From Bolinopsis microptera (taxonomy: Eukaryota; Ctenophora; Tentaculata; Lobata; Bolinopsidae): a stretch of DNA of 64,000 nt. A model generated the notes under the pieces. The model made no database searches. It saw only the letters and a program-made list of their open reading frames with translations, and was not told where the DNA came from. Shown here piece by piece: positions 47,901-61,320 of the stretch. Every line of letters starts with the position of its first letter. Positions within the stretch are counted from its first letter, which is position 1. The translations under genes were made by a program, and so were the position numbers. The stretch lies in contig NC_087076.1 in NCBI RefSeq assembly GCF_026151205.1, positions 23,122,828 through 23,186,827 of the forward strand, in the 5' to 3' direction.

Positions 47901-48763
47901 AAGCTTACCGATGTTCCTGCGGCTGCAGGTTCCTTCAATCTTTTGTCAGCAGCAATGGAAACTACTAATCACAATGTCCTCTTTTCCTCTTCAGAGGTTC
48001 GTGTGTATCAACGGGAGTTCAGCAAGGTGAGAGCTGGTGGATGGTGGATCTAGTGGACTCTCACAGTGTGGGACACGTAATAGTTTACCCCAGACTCGAC
48101 ACTAATCTTGCTGCTAATCTTGACGGCGCAGTGGTATGTTTTTATAGTTTACCCCAGACTCGACACTAATCTTGCTGCTAATCTTGACGGAGCAGTGGTA
48201 TGTTTTTACCACAGTGAAACTGTTTATGCTTGAGAAGGAATCTTACCAATCACCTGACCGGAATTAGTATGAGCTATTGACCCGTAGGACCTTTAACGTC
48301 GCCTCTCATTGCTAATTCTCGTAGTAACAATTTGATAGTTTAAAATGTTTATAATCATTTTGGTCCTTTTGTTGGTTGTTCGATAATGATATTGATAGCC
48401 GCTATTTCGTATAACTTACTGTAGAAAGAGGACTTTGTTGCTCATTTAAAATAAAACCAGTGAAATAATTACTAAATGCATCTAAAATATTATAGCTTGG
48501 CGAAGTTAACGTTCAGCAGAATACTTAACTAAAATGTCACCCTCAGCCCCCCCCCGCTCCCCCCCCCCCCCCCCGGCCCTCACTAATACAAAATTACTCA
48601 GGTTTCAGTTGGGGAGCATGTTTGCGGTACCATCACGTTCGTGGAGAACAGGCAGTGGTACAGATTAGACTGTAAGGGACAAGCTGGTTCCAGTGTGAGC
48701 GTGAAGAAAGAAACTGGGCACCTACAGTTTTGCGAGGTTATCGTTCAAGCAGCCGAAGATTAA
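44940..48763 (+). CDS. Multi-domain F-type (fucose-binding) lectin, 3' part of gene
   Basis: Eight exons: 44940-45072, 45522-45687, 46636-46798, 46987-47119, 47267-47414, 47571-47727, 47995-48133, 48602-48763 (TAA). Reading phases match at every junction, and each domain module is phase 1 to phase 1. Domains 2 and 3 each use three exons; domain 1 lacks its first exon in this window. Domain 2 has the NVARNKPTNQSS start and then the F-type lectin sugar motif H-x26-R-x-D-x4-R with adjacent cysteines (GRSDCCRER). Domain 1 keeps the same motif, but with AA in place of CC. Domain 3 keeps R-x-D but has lost the His and the last Arg. Each domain ends with a C-E-[VF]-x-V signature. Donor GTCAGT at 47120 and acceptor CATGATCAG at 47266 are weak. 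Signal peptide and 5' end not found. Confidence 0.88.
45090..45375. repeat. (TATACAT)n 7-bp array in an intron
   Basis: About 40 perfect units beginning about 17 bases after the splice donor at 45073. The poly-LYIIHYT frames are repeat translation. Confidence 0.97.
48080..48207 (+). repeat. 64-bp tandem duplication of an exon end and its donor
   Basis: The last part of exon 7 and the donor GTATGT are repeated once, 64 bp apart, with a single change (GGCGCA to GGAGCA). Reading on into the second copy meets a stop, so the first donor should be the one used. Confidence 0.9.
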
Positions 48764-49029
48764 TAGAGTGTAAGGAAAACGTGTTTTGTCGGACTTTTGA
48801 GTGTTGAAGTCATGACATGAAGGTGACCTCAGAAATGTTTGTTTATCATTTAATGATAGTGTTCAAATTTGTAAATTATGGATAATTCTTCTGCCTGATC
48901 CGTATAAACTATAATAATAATGTTAGTTGAATTTTCAGTTTAAAGTTTATCAGTAAAATTCTTAATATCATATCGTAGATTTTGAATATGATCAAACGTA
49001 ATTTGTCTGACTTAGTAATACACAATATA
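48764..49029. other. 3' flank of the lectin gene
   Basis: Expected 3' UTR. No canonical AATAAA close to the stop was noted. Confidence 0.4.
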
Positions 49030-49455
49030 CATATCATAGTGCTGGCAAGCACGACCGTTCACCATTGCTCTTATATACTGTATACTATTAAAATACCTGT
49101 GCTGTTGTACCCCTTTAATATTTTTCCAGGCATTTACACTCATCAGAAGTTGTTCAGCAGGGTTATTTTTAGTTCAAAACATTTTCATTCAATATAAAAT
49201 ATGACAGAAATAATAAATGGTTAATGGTTATGTGGAGATTTTTAAGAAATTTGCATGAAGGGTCGCAGTTCTCGGTATCATTTTCCATTTTCGGACGGTC
49301 ATTCAAATTAATATCATTTCCTTTTGTTTGGGAAAGAGAGACACTGGCAGCGGTCCACTCTACCCAATCATGGGTTTTGGTCAAATATCATCTCTTTTTG
49401 ATTATAATGTCAGGGTACTTTACTAAGTCGAAATGTAAATTCATAACTAACGAAA
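49030..49455. repeat. Dispersed repeat and MITE end
   Basis: Left part (49030-49260) matches 37150 and 50870; 49265-49455 carries the MITE end GAGAGACACTGGCAGCGGTC and GGGTTTTGGTCAAATAT. Confidence 0.75.
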
Positions 49456-49549
49456 TTTTACCTTTGAAAACATTTCCTTGTGTTTAGGTAAACAAATCTG
49501 TCGATCACTGACTGAATATGCCACTTTATACTCATTCAAATTAGCATTA

Positions 49550-49880
49550 AATTCGTATATAATGCCATTTAACTGTCGTGGGAAAGCAAAATTTGTTCGA
49601 AATTACGAAAAATTCGCACCTTTCGCACGTGCAAACTTTGAGCGGACGTTGCATGCGTATCCAAAATTTAATCACCGTTAATTTTTGCATATTCGTAATT
49701 TATATTTACAGTTTGATATAGTTTGACAAGCTTGCAAAGTTTCAAAAGATTTAAAAATGAAGTTTGATCACAACGGCAATCCGAAGTTGACAGAAAATAG
49801 TAAAAATAGCAATTTTCAGTGATTTTAGCAATTTTATGTCAATTTGGGCGTGTCCCCACGTGTGCAACTTTTTGAATTTT
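49550..49880. repeat. Inverted copy of the 38470/56400 repeat
   Basis: Reverse complement of the GTGGGGACACGCCCAAATTG...CGCTCAAAGTTTGCACGT block. Confidence 0.8.
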
Positions 49881-50148
49881 AATTCAGTACGTGATTTTTC
49901 GTTAATCGCGTGATCAGCTAATTGCGTGATCATCACTGCCCGTTTTCAATAATCAAGTATGAATTGGTGTGCAAGAGAGAAATTTATCGCGCTGAATGAA
50001 ACTTTCAAAACATGCCATTTTAAATTGTTTTGTAACGCAACTATCGATATTCTTTGTAAGGTTTACGTGGATATGCGTATCACTTAAGCCTTTATTTACA
50101 GATAACAGCATTAGTTATGTAGAGTCTGATCTCATAATTTGTTCATAG

Positions 50149-50230
50149 AAAATCTAGACGAGATTCACGATCAAGCGGACTCGGGTATAGGATTAGGACA
50201 CGAGGGCGGAAGACACAAGGATGGAGGAAA
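50149..50230 (+). other. Possible isolated exon
   Basis: Between TTGTTCATAG and GTAAAA lies an 82-nt open stretch reading NLDEIHDQADSGIGLGHEGG. It is polar, protein-like and flanked by plausible splice sites. No adjoining exon was found. Confidence 0.25.
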
Positions 50231-50869
50231 GTAAAATAACATTTAAAATTAGAAGACTTTTTCCTGGAAAATCAGCGGTAGTAAGAATGATAGCACGGTG
50301 TTTCTATCTATCAGTTTAACAGTACTTGTTACAACAGAAGTATTTAATAACGTATATATCGCTTTAAACAGTTAAAGCTTTAACTGATCCATCCCTTGAT
50401 AAAGCGCGACATTTTTCTTTAAACCTTCAAAAGCTTTTTGCAAGTTCCAACAATTTAATGCATAGTAACAAAAAATCACGTACTGATCGTTGTTAATTGC
50501 GTGATCATCACTGCCCGTTCTCAATAATCAAGCATGAATTGGTGTGCAAGAAAAAAATTTATCGTGCTGAATGAAACTTTTAAAACAAAATGAATTCTCT
50601 TCGATGCAGTGTTCATCCAATCAGGAATCAGAAAAAGCGAAGATCTGAAAATCATGCCGATTTATTGACCACATGAAGTTGAACAGTATACCGTGCGAAT
50701 GCAGCTAAACAACTGTAAGCGTAGCTAAAACTCAAGACATTGATAATATGCAGTGCATGCCATTTTAAATTATTTGATCCAATAAAAGGGCCGTTTAGCG
50801 TTGAAGATACAAATATCTGAAGTACTGTTTTCGAATTTGTTAGATCATATGCATAGATGCATTAATCAC
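50231..50869. other. No gene seen
   Basis: A TAATTGCGTGATCATCACTGCC block occurs twice, near 49920 and 50500. No coding support. Confidence 0.4.
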
Positions 50870-51300
50870 AATGCTGGCAAGCATTACCGTCGCCCTTATA
50901 TTCACAATACTATTTACCCCCTATACTAGTATATCCCCTTTATTGTTTTCCAGGCATTAAGACTCATTGAAAGTAGTTCAGCAGGTATATTTAAGTTCAA
51001 AACATTCTAATTCAATGTTAAAGATGACAGGAATAAGAAATAGTTATGTGGAGGTTTTTAAGAAATTTGAGCAAAATATATACGCGCCAGCTTGTTATAC
51101 GAAATTAGGTAAAAACCCAAAATCGCCATATTCAGGTGCCTTAAAAACCATGTTAAAATTGAGTTAGAGATCTGAAACTTTGCAGGGCGTCTAGACCTTG
51201 TCCAAATCGACTGTAAAAAAATTTCATGTTTCAGGAGTATTGGGAAGTGTGTTTTCTGGAACCCCTGCTTTACAACAGATTGTCGTGAAGTATATATATA
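50870..51300. repeat. Dispersed repeat (partner 37150-37570)
   Basis: Direct copy of the 37150 block with fewer indels. Confidence 0.85.
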
Positions 51301-51480
51301 TATTTGACCAAAACCCATAATCATGGGTAGAGTGTACCGCTGCCAGTGTCTCTCTTTTCCAAACAAAAGGAACGGATATTAATTTGAATAACCGTCCGCA
51401 AATGCAAATTGATACCGAGAATGAAATCGGTCGCTCGCTTTTTCCAATCAATAAGCTTTATTACAATTCGTGAGCCGTGA
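51301..51480 (-). mobile_element. MITE of the CCAAAACCCAT family, one end replaced by GA array
   Basis: One end, TTTGACCAAAACCCATAATC, is present. The interior is the reverse complement of the full copy at 56940-57065. The other end is lost in the GA array that starts right after AAAGCGAGCGAG. Confidence 0.75.
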
Positions 51481-51485
51481 TCGAA

Positions 51486-51770
<285 letters not shown>

Positions 51771-52335
51771 AGTCCTAGTATGTACGATACCTTCTCTGTC
51801 CTTCTCCTCCTCTTCAGTCCTCATACTCCTCCTCCTCAGTCCTCGTATGTACGATACATTCTCAGTCCTCCTTATCCTCCTTTTCCTCCTACTCAATCCT
51901 CCTCCTCCCCAGTCTTTCTCAGGCCTCCTCCTTATCTTCATCCTCCTCCTCTTCCTCCTCCCCAGTTCTCCTCCTCTTTCTTTCCTCCCCAGTCCTCCTC
52001 CTCTTTCTCAGTCCTCGTGTGTACGATACCTTCTCAGACCTTTTCCTCGTCCTCCTCATCAGTCCTCCTCCTCCTTCTCAGTTTTCCTCGTCCTCCGTGT
52101 CTTTCTCCTCGTCCTCCTCTTTTTCAGTCCCTCTCAGTCCTCCTCAGTCCTCCTCTTCCTCAGTCCTCGTATGTACGATACCTTCTACGACCTTTTCCTC
52201 GTCCTCCTCATCAGTCCTCCTCCTCGTCCTCCTCCTCAGTTTTCCTCGTCCTCTGTGTCCTCTGTGTCCTCCTCCTCTTACTCAGTCCCTCTCAGTCCTC
52301 CTCCTCAGTCCTCGTGTGTATGATACCTTCTCAGT
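51771..52335. repeat. TCC-rich array with recurring TCGTATGTACGATAC motif
   Basis: Pyrimidine-rich CTCCTCCTC sequence in which CCTCGTATGTACGATACCTT recurs five times (near 51776, 51838, 52010, 52165, 52310), with small changes. The core TCGTA-TG-TACGA is a near-palindrome. Confidence 0.85.
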
Positions 52336-52581
52336 TCTCGTATTACATTTAAATTTGTTTGACATCGTATACGTTTAAAAGACTCGACCTTATAAGTTTA
52401 AATAGGTCCTATAGTGCAGTAATTAGAAGATATTGCTTGGTTAAATTGTTGTTTTCTTGATATACCGAACGATATTTTTCATAAATATAGTGATTTTCAT
52501 CCCTTTTATGTTATTAAAAAATATGTAGACTATTCTTTGTACCTAACTGAGGATTAAAAGTATGAGAAAGGACCATTGTCA
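52336..52581. other. No gene seen
   Basis: Short AT-rich spacer. Confidence 0.4.
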
Positions 52582-52585
52582 TTAA

Positions 52586-53151
52586 GGCCAGAGGGGGGGG
52601 GGGGGTAAAAGTCGATTTTCCAGTTTTCACATATTTGTTCAGAGCTGCTGGAGACGAACAAGAAGAAAAAGACCGGACCGAAATCTGACCTTGCGTTTTT
52701 AAGATATCGCGCGCCAAATATTGAGGTTTACCTGTAATTACATGTAAAACTTTGATGTTTGCCTCTGTTCTGGAGATATGAGGTTAACTTTACCCCAAAT
52801 TCGACATTTTTCGAAAAATGGGGTAAAGTTAACCTCATATCTCGAGAACACAGGCAAATATCAAAATTCTGTGCAATAGAATTGTGGGTGACAGCCCAAG
52901 GAACAACTGTGCCAAGTTTCAGCTTCTGGGTGTGGCCAGTATTCTCAACTAAGGGACTTTTAACTTTTTACAGTTTAAGTTAAAGTTTTACATGTAATTA
53001 CAGGTAAACCTCAATATTTGGCGCGCGATATCTCAAAAACGCAAGGTCAGATTTCGGTCCGGTTTTTTTCTTCTTGTTCGTCTCCAACAGCTCTGAACAA
53101 ATATGTGAAAACTGGAAAATCGACTTTTACCCCCCCCCCCCCCCTCTGGCC
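52586..53151. mobile_element. Long-TIR MITE flanked by TTAA (piggyBac-like target)
   Basis: Inverted ends of about 170 bp start GGCCAGAGGGGG and continue through TAAAAGTCGATTTTCCAGTT and GATATCGCGCGCCAAATATT. TTAA lies on both sides (52582-52585 and 53152-53155), which is the target duplication of piggyBac elements. A second inverted repeat (GAGGTTAACTTTACCCC and its inverse) lies in the centre at about 52775-52845. No transposase. Confidence 0.85.
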
Positions 53152-53155
53152 TTAA

Positions 53156-55560
<2,405 letters not shown>

Positions 55561-56039
55561 CAAAGCAATACTTATATGTATTGCGCGAAAGTCATAGCAG
55601 TGTCTAAACATAAGGTTAATATACGTGTCAGCGCTGTGTGTCGAGGTTTGGTTTGATCTAAACTGTACGCGCGCAGTTCGATCTAATTAGATCGAACAAA
55701 TGGTTCGATCTGATTTACATCTTGGTGACAGTCACGCTTGAAAATTTCTAGAAATTATAATAACCGTATATTATAACAAACTATAGCAAGCAGAATTAAG
55801 AAATAAAAAGTTCTGGGACTTAAGTGGTACAAATAAAATGAAAGGCATGCTAATCATGCTCACGTACTGTAATGTGTCGAGAGTTTTTTTTTTAAATTTT
55901 TACTATTTGACAAAATAATTGATCTTTTTAGTGTGAGTGTGATTTCAACTTTGAGTTTGAAAATATTTTGAAACGACTTTCGATATTATTGATTATTATA
56001 TTTAATAAACTGTCTCAAAGCCCTTAGAGGTGGCTCTAT
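55561..56039. other. No gene seen
   Basis: AT-rich spacer with a few GATCTAA phrases like the minisatellite tail. Confidence 0.5.
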
Positions 56040-56824
56040 ACGGGTCTTTACAACAATGACGTCATCAATTTAAGTGTTTTTAAAACTTGATTTTTGACAA
56101 AATAACAACTTTTCAAATCGATTTTACACCTTTAAAAAGTAATTTTATTCAAAATTTGAGGACAATTTCATCTTAAATAATTGTTCAAGCATTCTGAAAA
56201 TCTACCGGAAAAGTTTCCTACCTTACTCCTTCGTAAAGATATTCGCTATTGAAGTTAGTGCTTTTTTGAAGAATAATTTTATAAAAACACAAAAGTTGTG
56301 AATTAGTATTCTCTGGTGTTGGACCATCCCTTGGGTTGTGGAGCTCAATTTTGCTTCTTAAAGGTCTAAATTGTGTTATAGGCTAGTTTTAAAGTTGAAA
56401 ATCAAAAAGTTGCACACGTGGGGACACGCCCAAATTGATAGAAAATTGCTAAAATTACTGAAAATTGCTGTTTTCACCATTTTTATCAACTTTGGAGTCC
56501 CGTTGTGATCAAAGTCTTATATGAAATCTTCTGAAACTTTGCATGCTTATTAAACTATATATAAAATAATGCTATGCAAAAATTTACGGTGATTCAATAT
56601 TGTATGCGCACGCAACGTCCGCTCAAAGTTTGCACGTGCGAAAGGTGAGAATTTTGCTCATTCGTGATTTCGAATAAATTCTGCTTTCCCACGATATTTA
56701 AATGGAATTATATATGAATTTAATGCCAACTTGAATGAGTAAAAAGTGCCATATTCAGTCAGGTAAAATGTCAAAATCGATGAAATTACCTCCTAATTAT
56801 TAATATAAATATTAATGAAGTTAT
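56040..56824. repeat. Dispersed repeat (partner 37740-38940)
   Basis: Uninterrupted version of the 37.7 kb repeat; lacks the LINE insertion found there. Confidence 0.85.
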
Positions 56825-57125
56825 GAGTTTACATTTCGGCTTTGTAAATTATCCTGACATTATAATCAAAAAGAGATGATATTTGACCAAAACCCATAAT
56901 CATGGGCAGAGTGTACCGTTGCCAGTGTCTCTCTTTTTATCACGGCTCACGAATTGTAATAAAGCTTATTGATTGGAAAAAGCGAGCGACCGATTTCATT
57001 CTCGGTATCAATTTGCATTTTCGGACGGTTATTCAAATTAATATCATTTCCTTTTGTTTGGAAAAGAGAGACACTGGCAGCGGTACACTCTACCCATGAT
57101 TATATGGGTTTTGGTCAAATATTTT
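56825..57125. mobile_element. CCAAAACCCAT MITE family, best-preserved copy
   Basis: Both ends are present: ATATTTGACCAAAACCCATA at the left and TATGGGTTTTGGTCAAATAT at the right, each continuing into CCAGTGTCTCTC / GAGAGACACTGG. The terminal inverted repeats are about 55 bp. Other members: 19105, 38945, 49265, 51301 and a scrap at 59180. Confidence 0.85.
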
Positions 57126-57218
57126 TCCTGAAATTCAGGAAAAACTTGCTTTGTGTGTATGACTGGTACATTAGCTTTTGAAGAAATAAATGTGTATCGA
57201 TTGCGTGGCCTTTGAATA

Positions 57219-57612
57219 CCTTATCGGACCTTATTTGGACGGACATTACTTGAACGCTGGAGGCCCTAGCGTTCATCTTAATGTCCGTTCAAATTAAGTC
57301 CGTTCAATTAATGTCCGTCCAAGTTAAAGTCCGTTGAAATTTTTCAAAAATTTTTCCATTTCGAACTTTTTGTCCAGCATATGACAATGTATTAATTTCA
57401 GTCAATTTCAATAGCTATCATTAAACTAAACTATATCGTTGAATCAATAAAAACAAGGCATTATAAAATTTTAACAATGCATTTCAAAATCATTTGCTAA
57501 AATTAAAGAACGTCAAAAAAAGGATGAAAAAAATTCGGATTTTTGATGGTTTTGATTGCCTTCTATAGCGTTCAAGTAATGTCCGTCCAACTCCAAATAA
57601 GGTCCGATAAGG
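57219..57612. mobile_element. Tc1/mariner-like MITE with TA duplication
   Basis: Ends CCTTATCGGACCTTATTTGG and its exact inverse are flanked by TA (57217-57218 and 57613-57614). The inverted repeat extends through GGACGGACATTACTTGAACG after a 5-bp gap. GTCCGTYCAA units repeat inside. The CCTTA start is shared with the MITE at 24029. Confidence 0.85.
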
Positions 57613-58615
57613 TAAATGAGCTGTCATGACATGTTTGATCATACTAAATCGAAATAACCTAGATGCAACGCAATTTATTTAATTTCATTTTAAATTGTTG
57701 GCACTGAGTTTACTGTTTTATAACTTTATAAGAAATTTCTTTGAAAGAATAATCAGCAGTTGGAATTGTAGTACGTTTTTTTATAAAGTAGATCAGAGCA
57801 GTTGGAATTTGTGTTACCTGGACAATAATTAGATTACCAGTCTGTAAGACTAGGAGTATATATAGTCCTACTCCTGCAGACAGGTAACCTAATTGTACAG
57901 ATAATAAACACATACCTTTTCTGTGACTCAAGGCAAATCATATACGACCTTTTGATTTTGTACGTGTTTTATGCTCGTTATTTTGCCGACGCCATTTTTT
58001 CATTTGCTTGCTGCTCACTGTTGTTCCATTCCTCTTAGGACTTCTCACCTGATTGCCTTCTTCTTTTAGGCTAATAGGTTGTGCGAAAAATGACATTGAT
58101 GTGTAATATATGGATCACGGAAAGACATTTTTTTTGTTTAAGGGGGAATTTTGAGGTATTTCTTCTAATAAAATTAAAACTTGTGTAACATATAAGGGTG
58201 TGTTCAGTCCGCATTTGGGGCTTACTTATAATTGGCAAAAATGTGCATGGTATTTTGAAGTCGGGCGATCAAGCCCTGAGATTTTTTGGTCGCATATTTG
58301 GCGCTTACTTTATTACCAACAATTGGCAAATATGTGCATGACTTTTTGAAAAAATTCTAATGCATGACAGTATAATACTATGTAATATTTAAAAAATATC
58401 ACGGGATGTGACATAAACAAATATGAACTCATAATAAAAGCTGAAACTTTAAAGCATGAATGAAGATAATATGTATAGATAATATTTAAACACGGCAGAA
58501 CGGGATCCATCTCAAAACAGCAATGAGTGCCCCTGGGGACGACTGATGAGGTGTCTGTCTTTGTTTAAACCCGAAATGCAGTTGAAGTATTTACACTTAA
58601 ACAGATGGTTTATCA
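57613..58615. other. No gene seen
   Basis: AT-rich spacer; an inverted pair (TAGGAGTATATA and TATATAGTCCTA) lies at about 57850-57870. Confidence 0.4.
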
Positions 58616-58625
58616 TTTTATCATA

Positions 58626-59041
58626 GATCTGGATGCTGGCGAGGTGCCAGATATGGTCAACCTACACTTTCCACGACAGTCTTTAGTTGAAATATTTTTT
58701 CTAGTGGTGCATGATACAAGAGTAACTTGTTGCGTGTTTTTTTATTGAAGTGAAATAAAAATTTGAGTTCTTACTCTTATTATTAATATTATATAGTATC
58801 ATTTATTCAACTATTGTTTACCTGAATTCAATAACGATCTCAACGACGGCTGGAAGAAAATATCTTCCTGGGCAGAACAGATAAACTCACTGCTTAGTCA
58901 GAAAAACCATTGCATAGAAACAAATGAAAATGTCCTGCTGGTCATGGGAGAGGAGCTGGTGCAGAGCGAGTTGTTGGAGTCCAACCGATATATCAATATC
59001 AGGACAGTTATTCAAAGATTTCTTTATCTATCAATGTGTTA
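58626..59041 (+). other. Possible exon fragments
   Basis: Two open stretches look protein-like: DLDAGEVPDMVNLHFPRQ after TTTATCATAG (58616 onward), and NDLNDGWKKISSWAEQ...VLLVMGEELVQSELLES at about 58830-59041, ending in TAA. They may be relics or terminal exons of an unknown gene. No homologue recognised. Confidence 0.25.
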
Positions 59042-59429
59042 ATAAGCACCTTAATCAATGTTAGTTTATGAGCAAGATCGATTTCCAGGAGAATGGCTTT
59101 TTAGACTTTTACCATTATTAGTATTACCAATTTGTACCATTGCAAATCTGTAAACACTTCTATTAATTATTATACTATATTTGACCAAAACCCAGAATTG
59201 GGTAGAGAAGACCGCTGCCAATTACAATCAAATTATTGACAACCTTAGAAAATCTCAAAGTATAATGGTTTTAATACTACTTTATCAAATCAAAGTAAGG
59301 TTAACCCCTTTATCATTATATAATTGCATTATCTATATTATATTACCCTACGATAAAATGTAACAAAAAGTGTCCGTATCTTATTATTATATCATTAACA
59401 TACAATTCTTAGTGTCCAAACCCCATAGT
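59042..59429. other. No gene seen
   Basis: Contains a MITE scrap at 59178-59222. Confidence 0.4.
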
Positions 59430-61320
59430 GTGGATTTAGTTGAGCATGCAGAACATGAACACAGCCAGATCGTAGTATGCTGACTCCTCCATACCATGCT
59501 GCTTCATCTTCTTCCTCCACACTTCCCAGTGTTCTGCCTAGTTGAGCATGCAGAACATGAACACAGCCAGATCGTAGTATGCTGACTCCTCCATACCATG
59601 CTGCTTCATCTTCTTCCTCCACACTTCCCAGTGTTCTGCAGCAGAACATGAACACAGCTCCAGATCGTAGTATGCTGACTCCTCCATACCATGCTTCATC
59701 ATCTTCCTCCACACTTCCCAGTGTTCTGCATAGTTGAGCATGCAGAACATGAACACAGCCAGATCGTAGTATGCTGACTCCTCCATACCATGCTTCATCT
59801 TCTTCCTCCACACTTCCCAGTGTTCTGCATAGTTGAGCATGCAGAACATGAACACAGCCAGATCGTAGTATGCTGACTCCTCCATACCATGCTTCATCTT
59901 CTTCCTCCACACTTCCCAGTGTTCTGCAGCAGAACATGAACACAGCTAGATCGTAGTATGCTGACTCCTCCATACCATGCTGCTTCATCTTCTTCCTCCA
60001 CACTTCCCAGTGTTCTGCAGCAGAACATGAACACGGCCAGATCGTAGTATGCTGACTCCTCCATACCATGCTGCTTCATCTTCTTCCTCCACACTACCCA
60101 GTGTTCTGCAGCAGAACATGAACACAGCCAGATCGTAGTATGCTGACTCCTCCATACCATGCTGCTTCATCTTCTTCCTCCACACTTCCCAGTGTTCTGC
60201 AGCAGAACATGAACACAGCCAGATCGTAGTATGCTGACTCCTCCATACCATGTTGCTTCATCTTCTTCCTCCACACTTCCCAGTGTTCTGCAGCAGAACA
60301 TGAACACGGCTAGATCGTAGTATCCTGACTCCTCCATACCATGCTTCACCTTCTTCCTCCACACTTCCCAGTGTTCTGCCTAGTTGAGCATGCAGAACAT
60401 GAACACGGCCAGATCGTAGTATGCTGACTCCTCCATACCATGCTGCTTCATCTTCTTCCTCCACACTTCCCAGTGTTCTGCAGCAGAACATGAACACGGC
60501 TAGATCGTAGTATCCTGACTCCTCCATACCATGCTTCACCTTCTTCCTCCACACTTCCCAGTGTTCTGCCTAGTTGAGCATGCAGAACATGAACACAGCC
60601 AGATCGTAGTATGCTGACTCCTCCATACCATGCTGCTTCATCTTCTTCCTCCACACTTCCCAGTGTTCTGCAGCAGAACATGAACACAGCCAGGTCGTAG
60701 TATCCTGACTCCTCCATACCATGCTGCTTCATCTTCTTCCTCCACACTTCCCAGTGTTCTGCAGCAGAACATGAACACAGCCACTCAGCCAGATCGTAGT
60801 ATGCTGACTCCTCCATACTATGCTTCATCTTCTTCCTCCACACTTCCCAGTGTTCTGCAGCAGAACATGAACACAGCCAGATCGTAGTATGCTGACTCCT
60901 CCATACCATGCTGCTTCATCTTCTTCCTCCACACTTCCCAGTGTTCTGCAGCAGAACATGAACACAGCCAGATCGTAGTATGCTGACTCCTCCATACCAT
61001 GCTGCTTCATCTTCTTCCTCCACACTTCCCAGTGTTCTGCAGCAGAACATGAACACAGCCAGATCGTAGTATGCTGACTCCTCCATACCATGCTTCATCT
61101 TCTTCCTCCACACTTCCCAGTGTTCTGCAGCAGAACATGAACACAGCCAGATCGTAGTATGCTGACTCCTCCATACCATGCTGCTTCATCTTCTTCCTCC
61201 ACACTTCCCAGTGTTCTGCAGCAGAACATGAACACAGCCAGATCGTAGTATGCTGACTCCTCCATACCATGCTGCTTCATCTTCTTCCTCCACACTTCCC
61301 AGTGTTCTGCACTGTCCACG
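59430..61320 (-). repeat. 91/102-bp tandem array in the last exon of a secreted-protein gene
   Basis: About 20 copies of part of the final exon. Most units are 91 bp; four or five are about 102 bp because they keep 11-12 more bases (ATGCTCAACTAG-like), including a stop codon. Neither the 91-bp unit nor a mixture keeps frame. Two of the three frames of the unit are open and the third has a TGA, so translation stops within three units. The first copy (61290-61320) joins the rest of exon 6; the last copy joins the natural end, FMFCMLN and TAA at 59436. Confidence 0.95.

Noticed and set aside
51780-52378. Overlapping Pro/Ser-rich frames on the plus strand
   Set aside because: Translations of the TCC-rich array in three frames; no protein features beyond the repeat.
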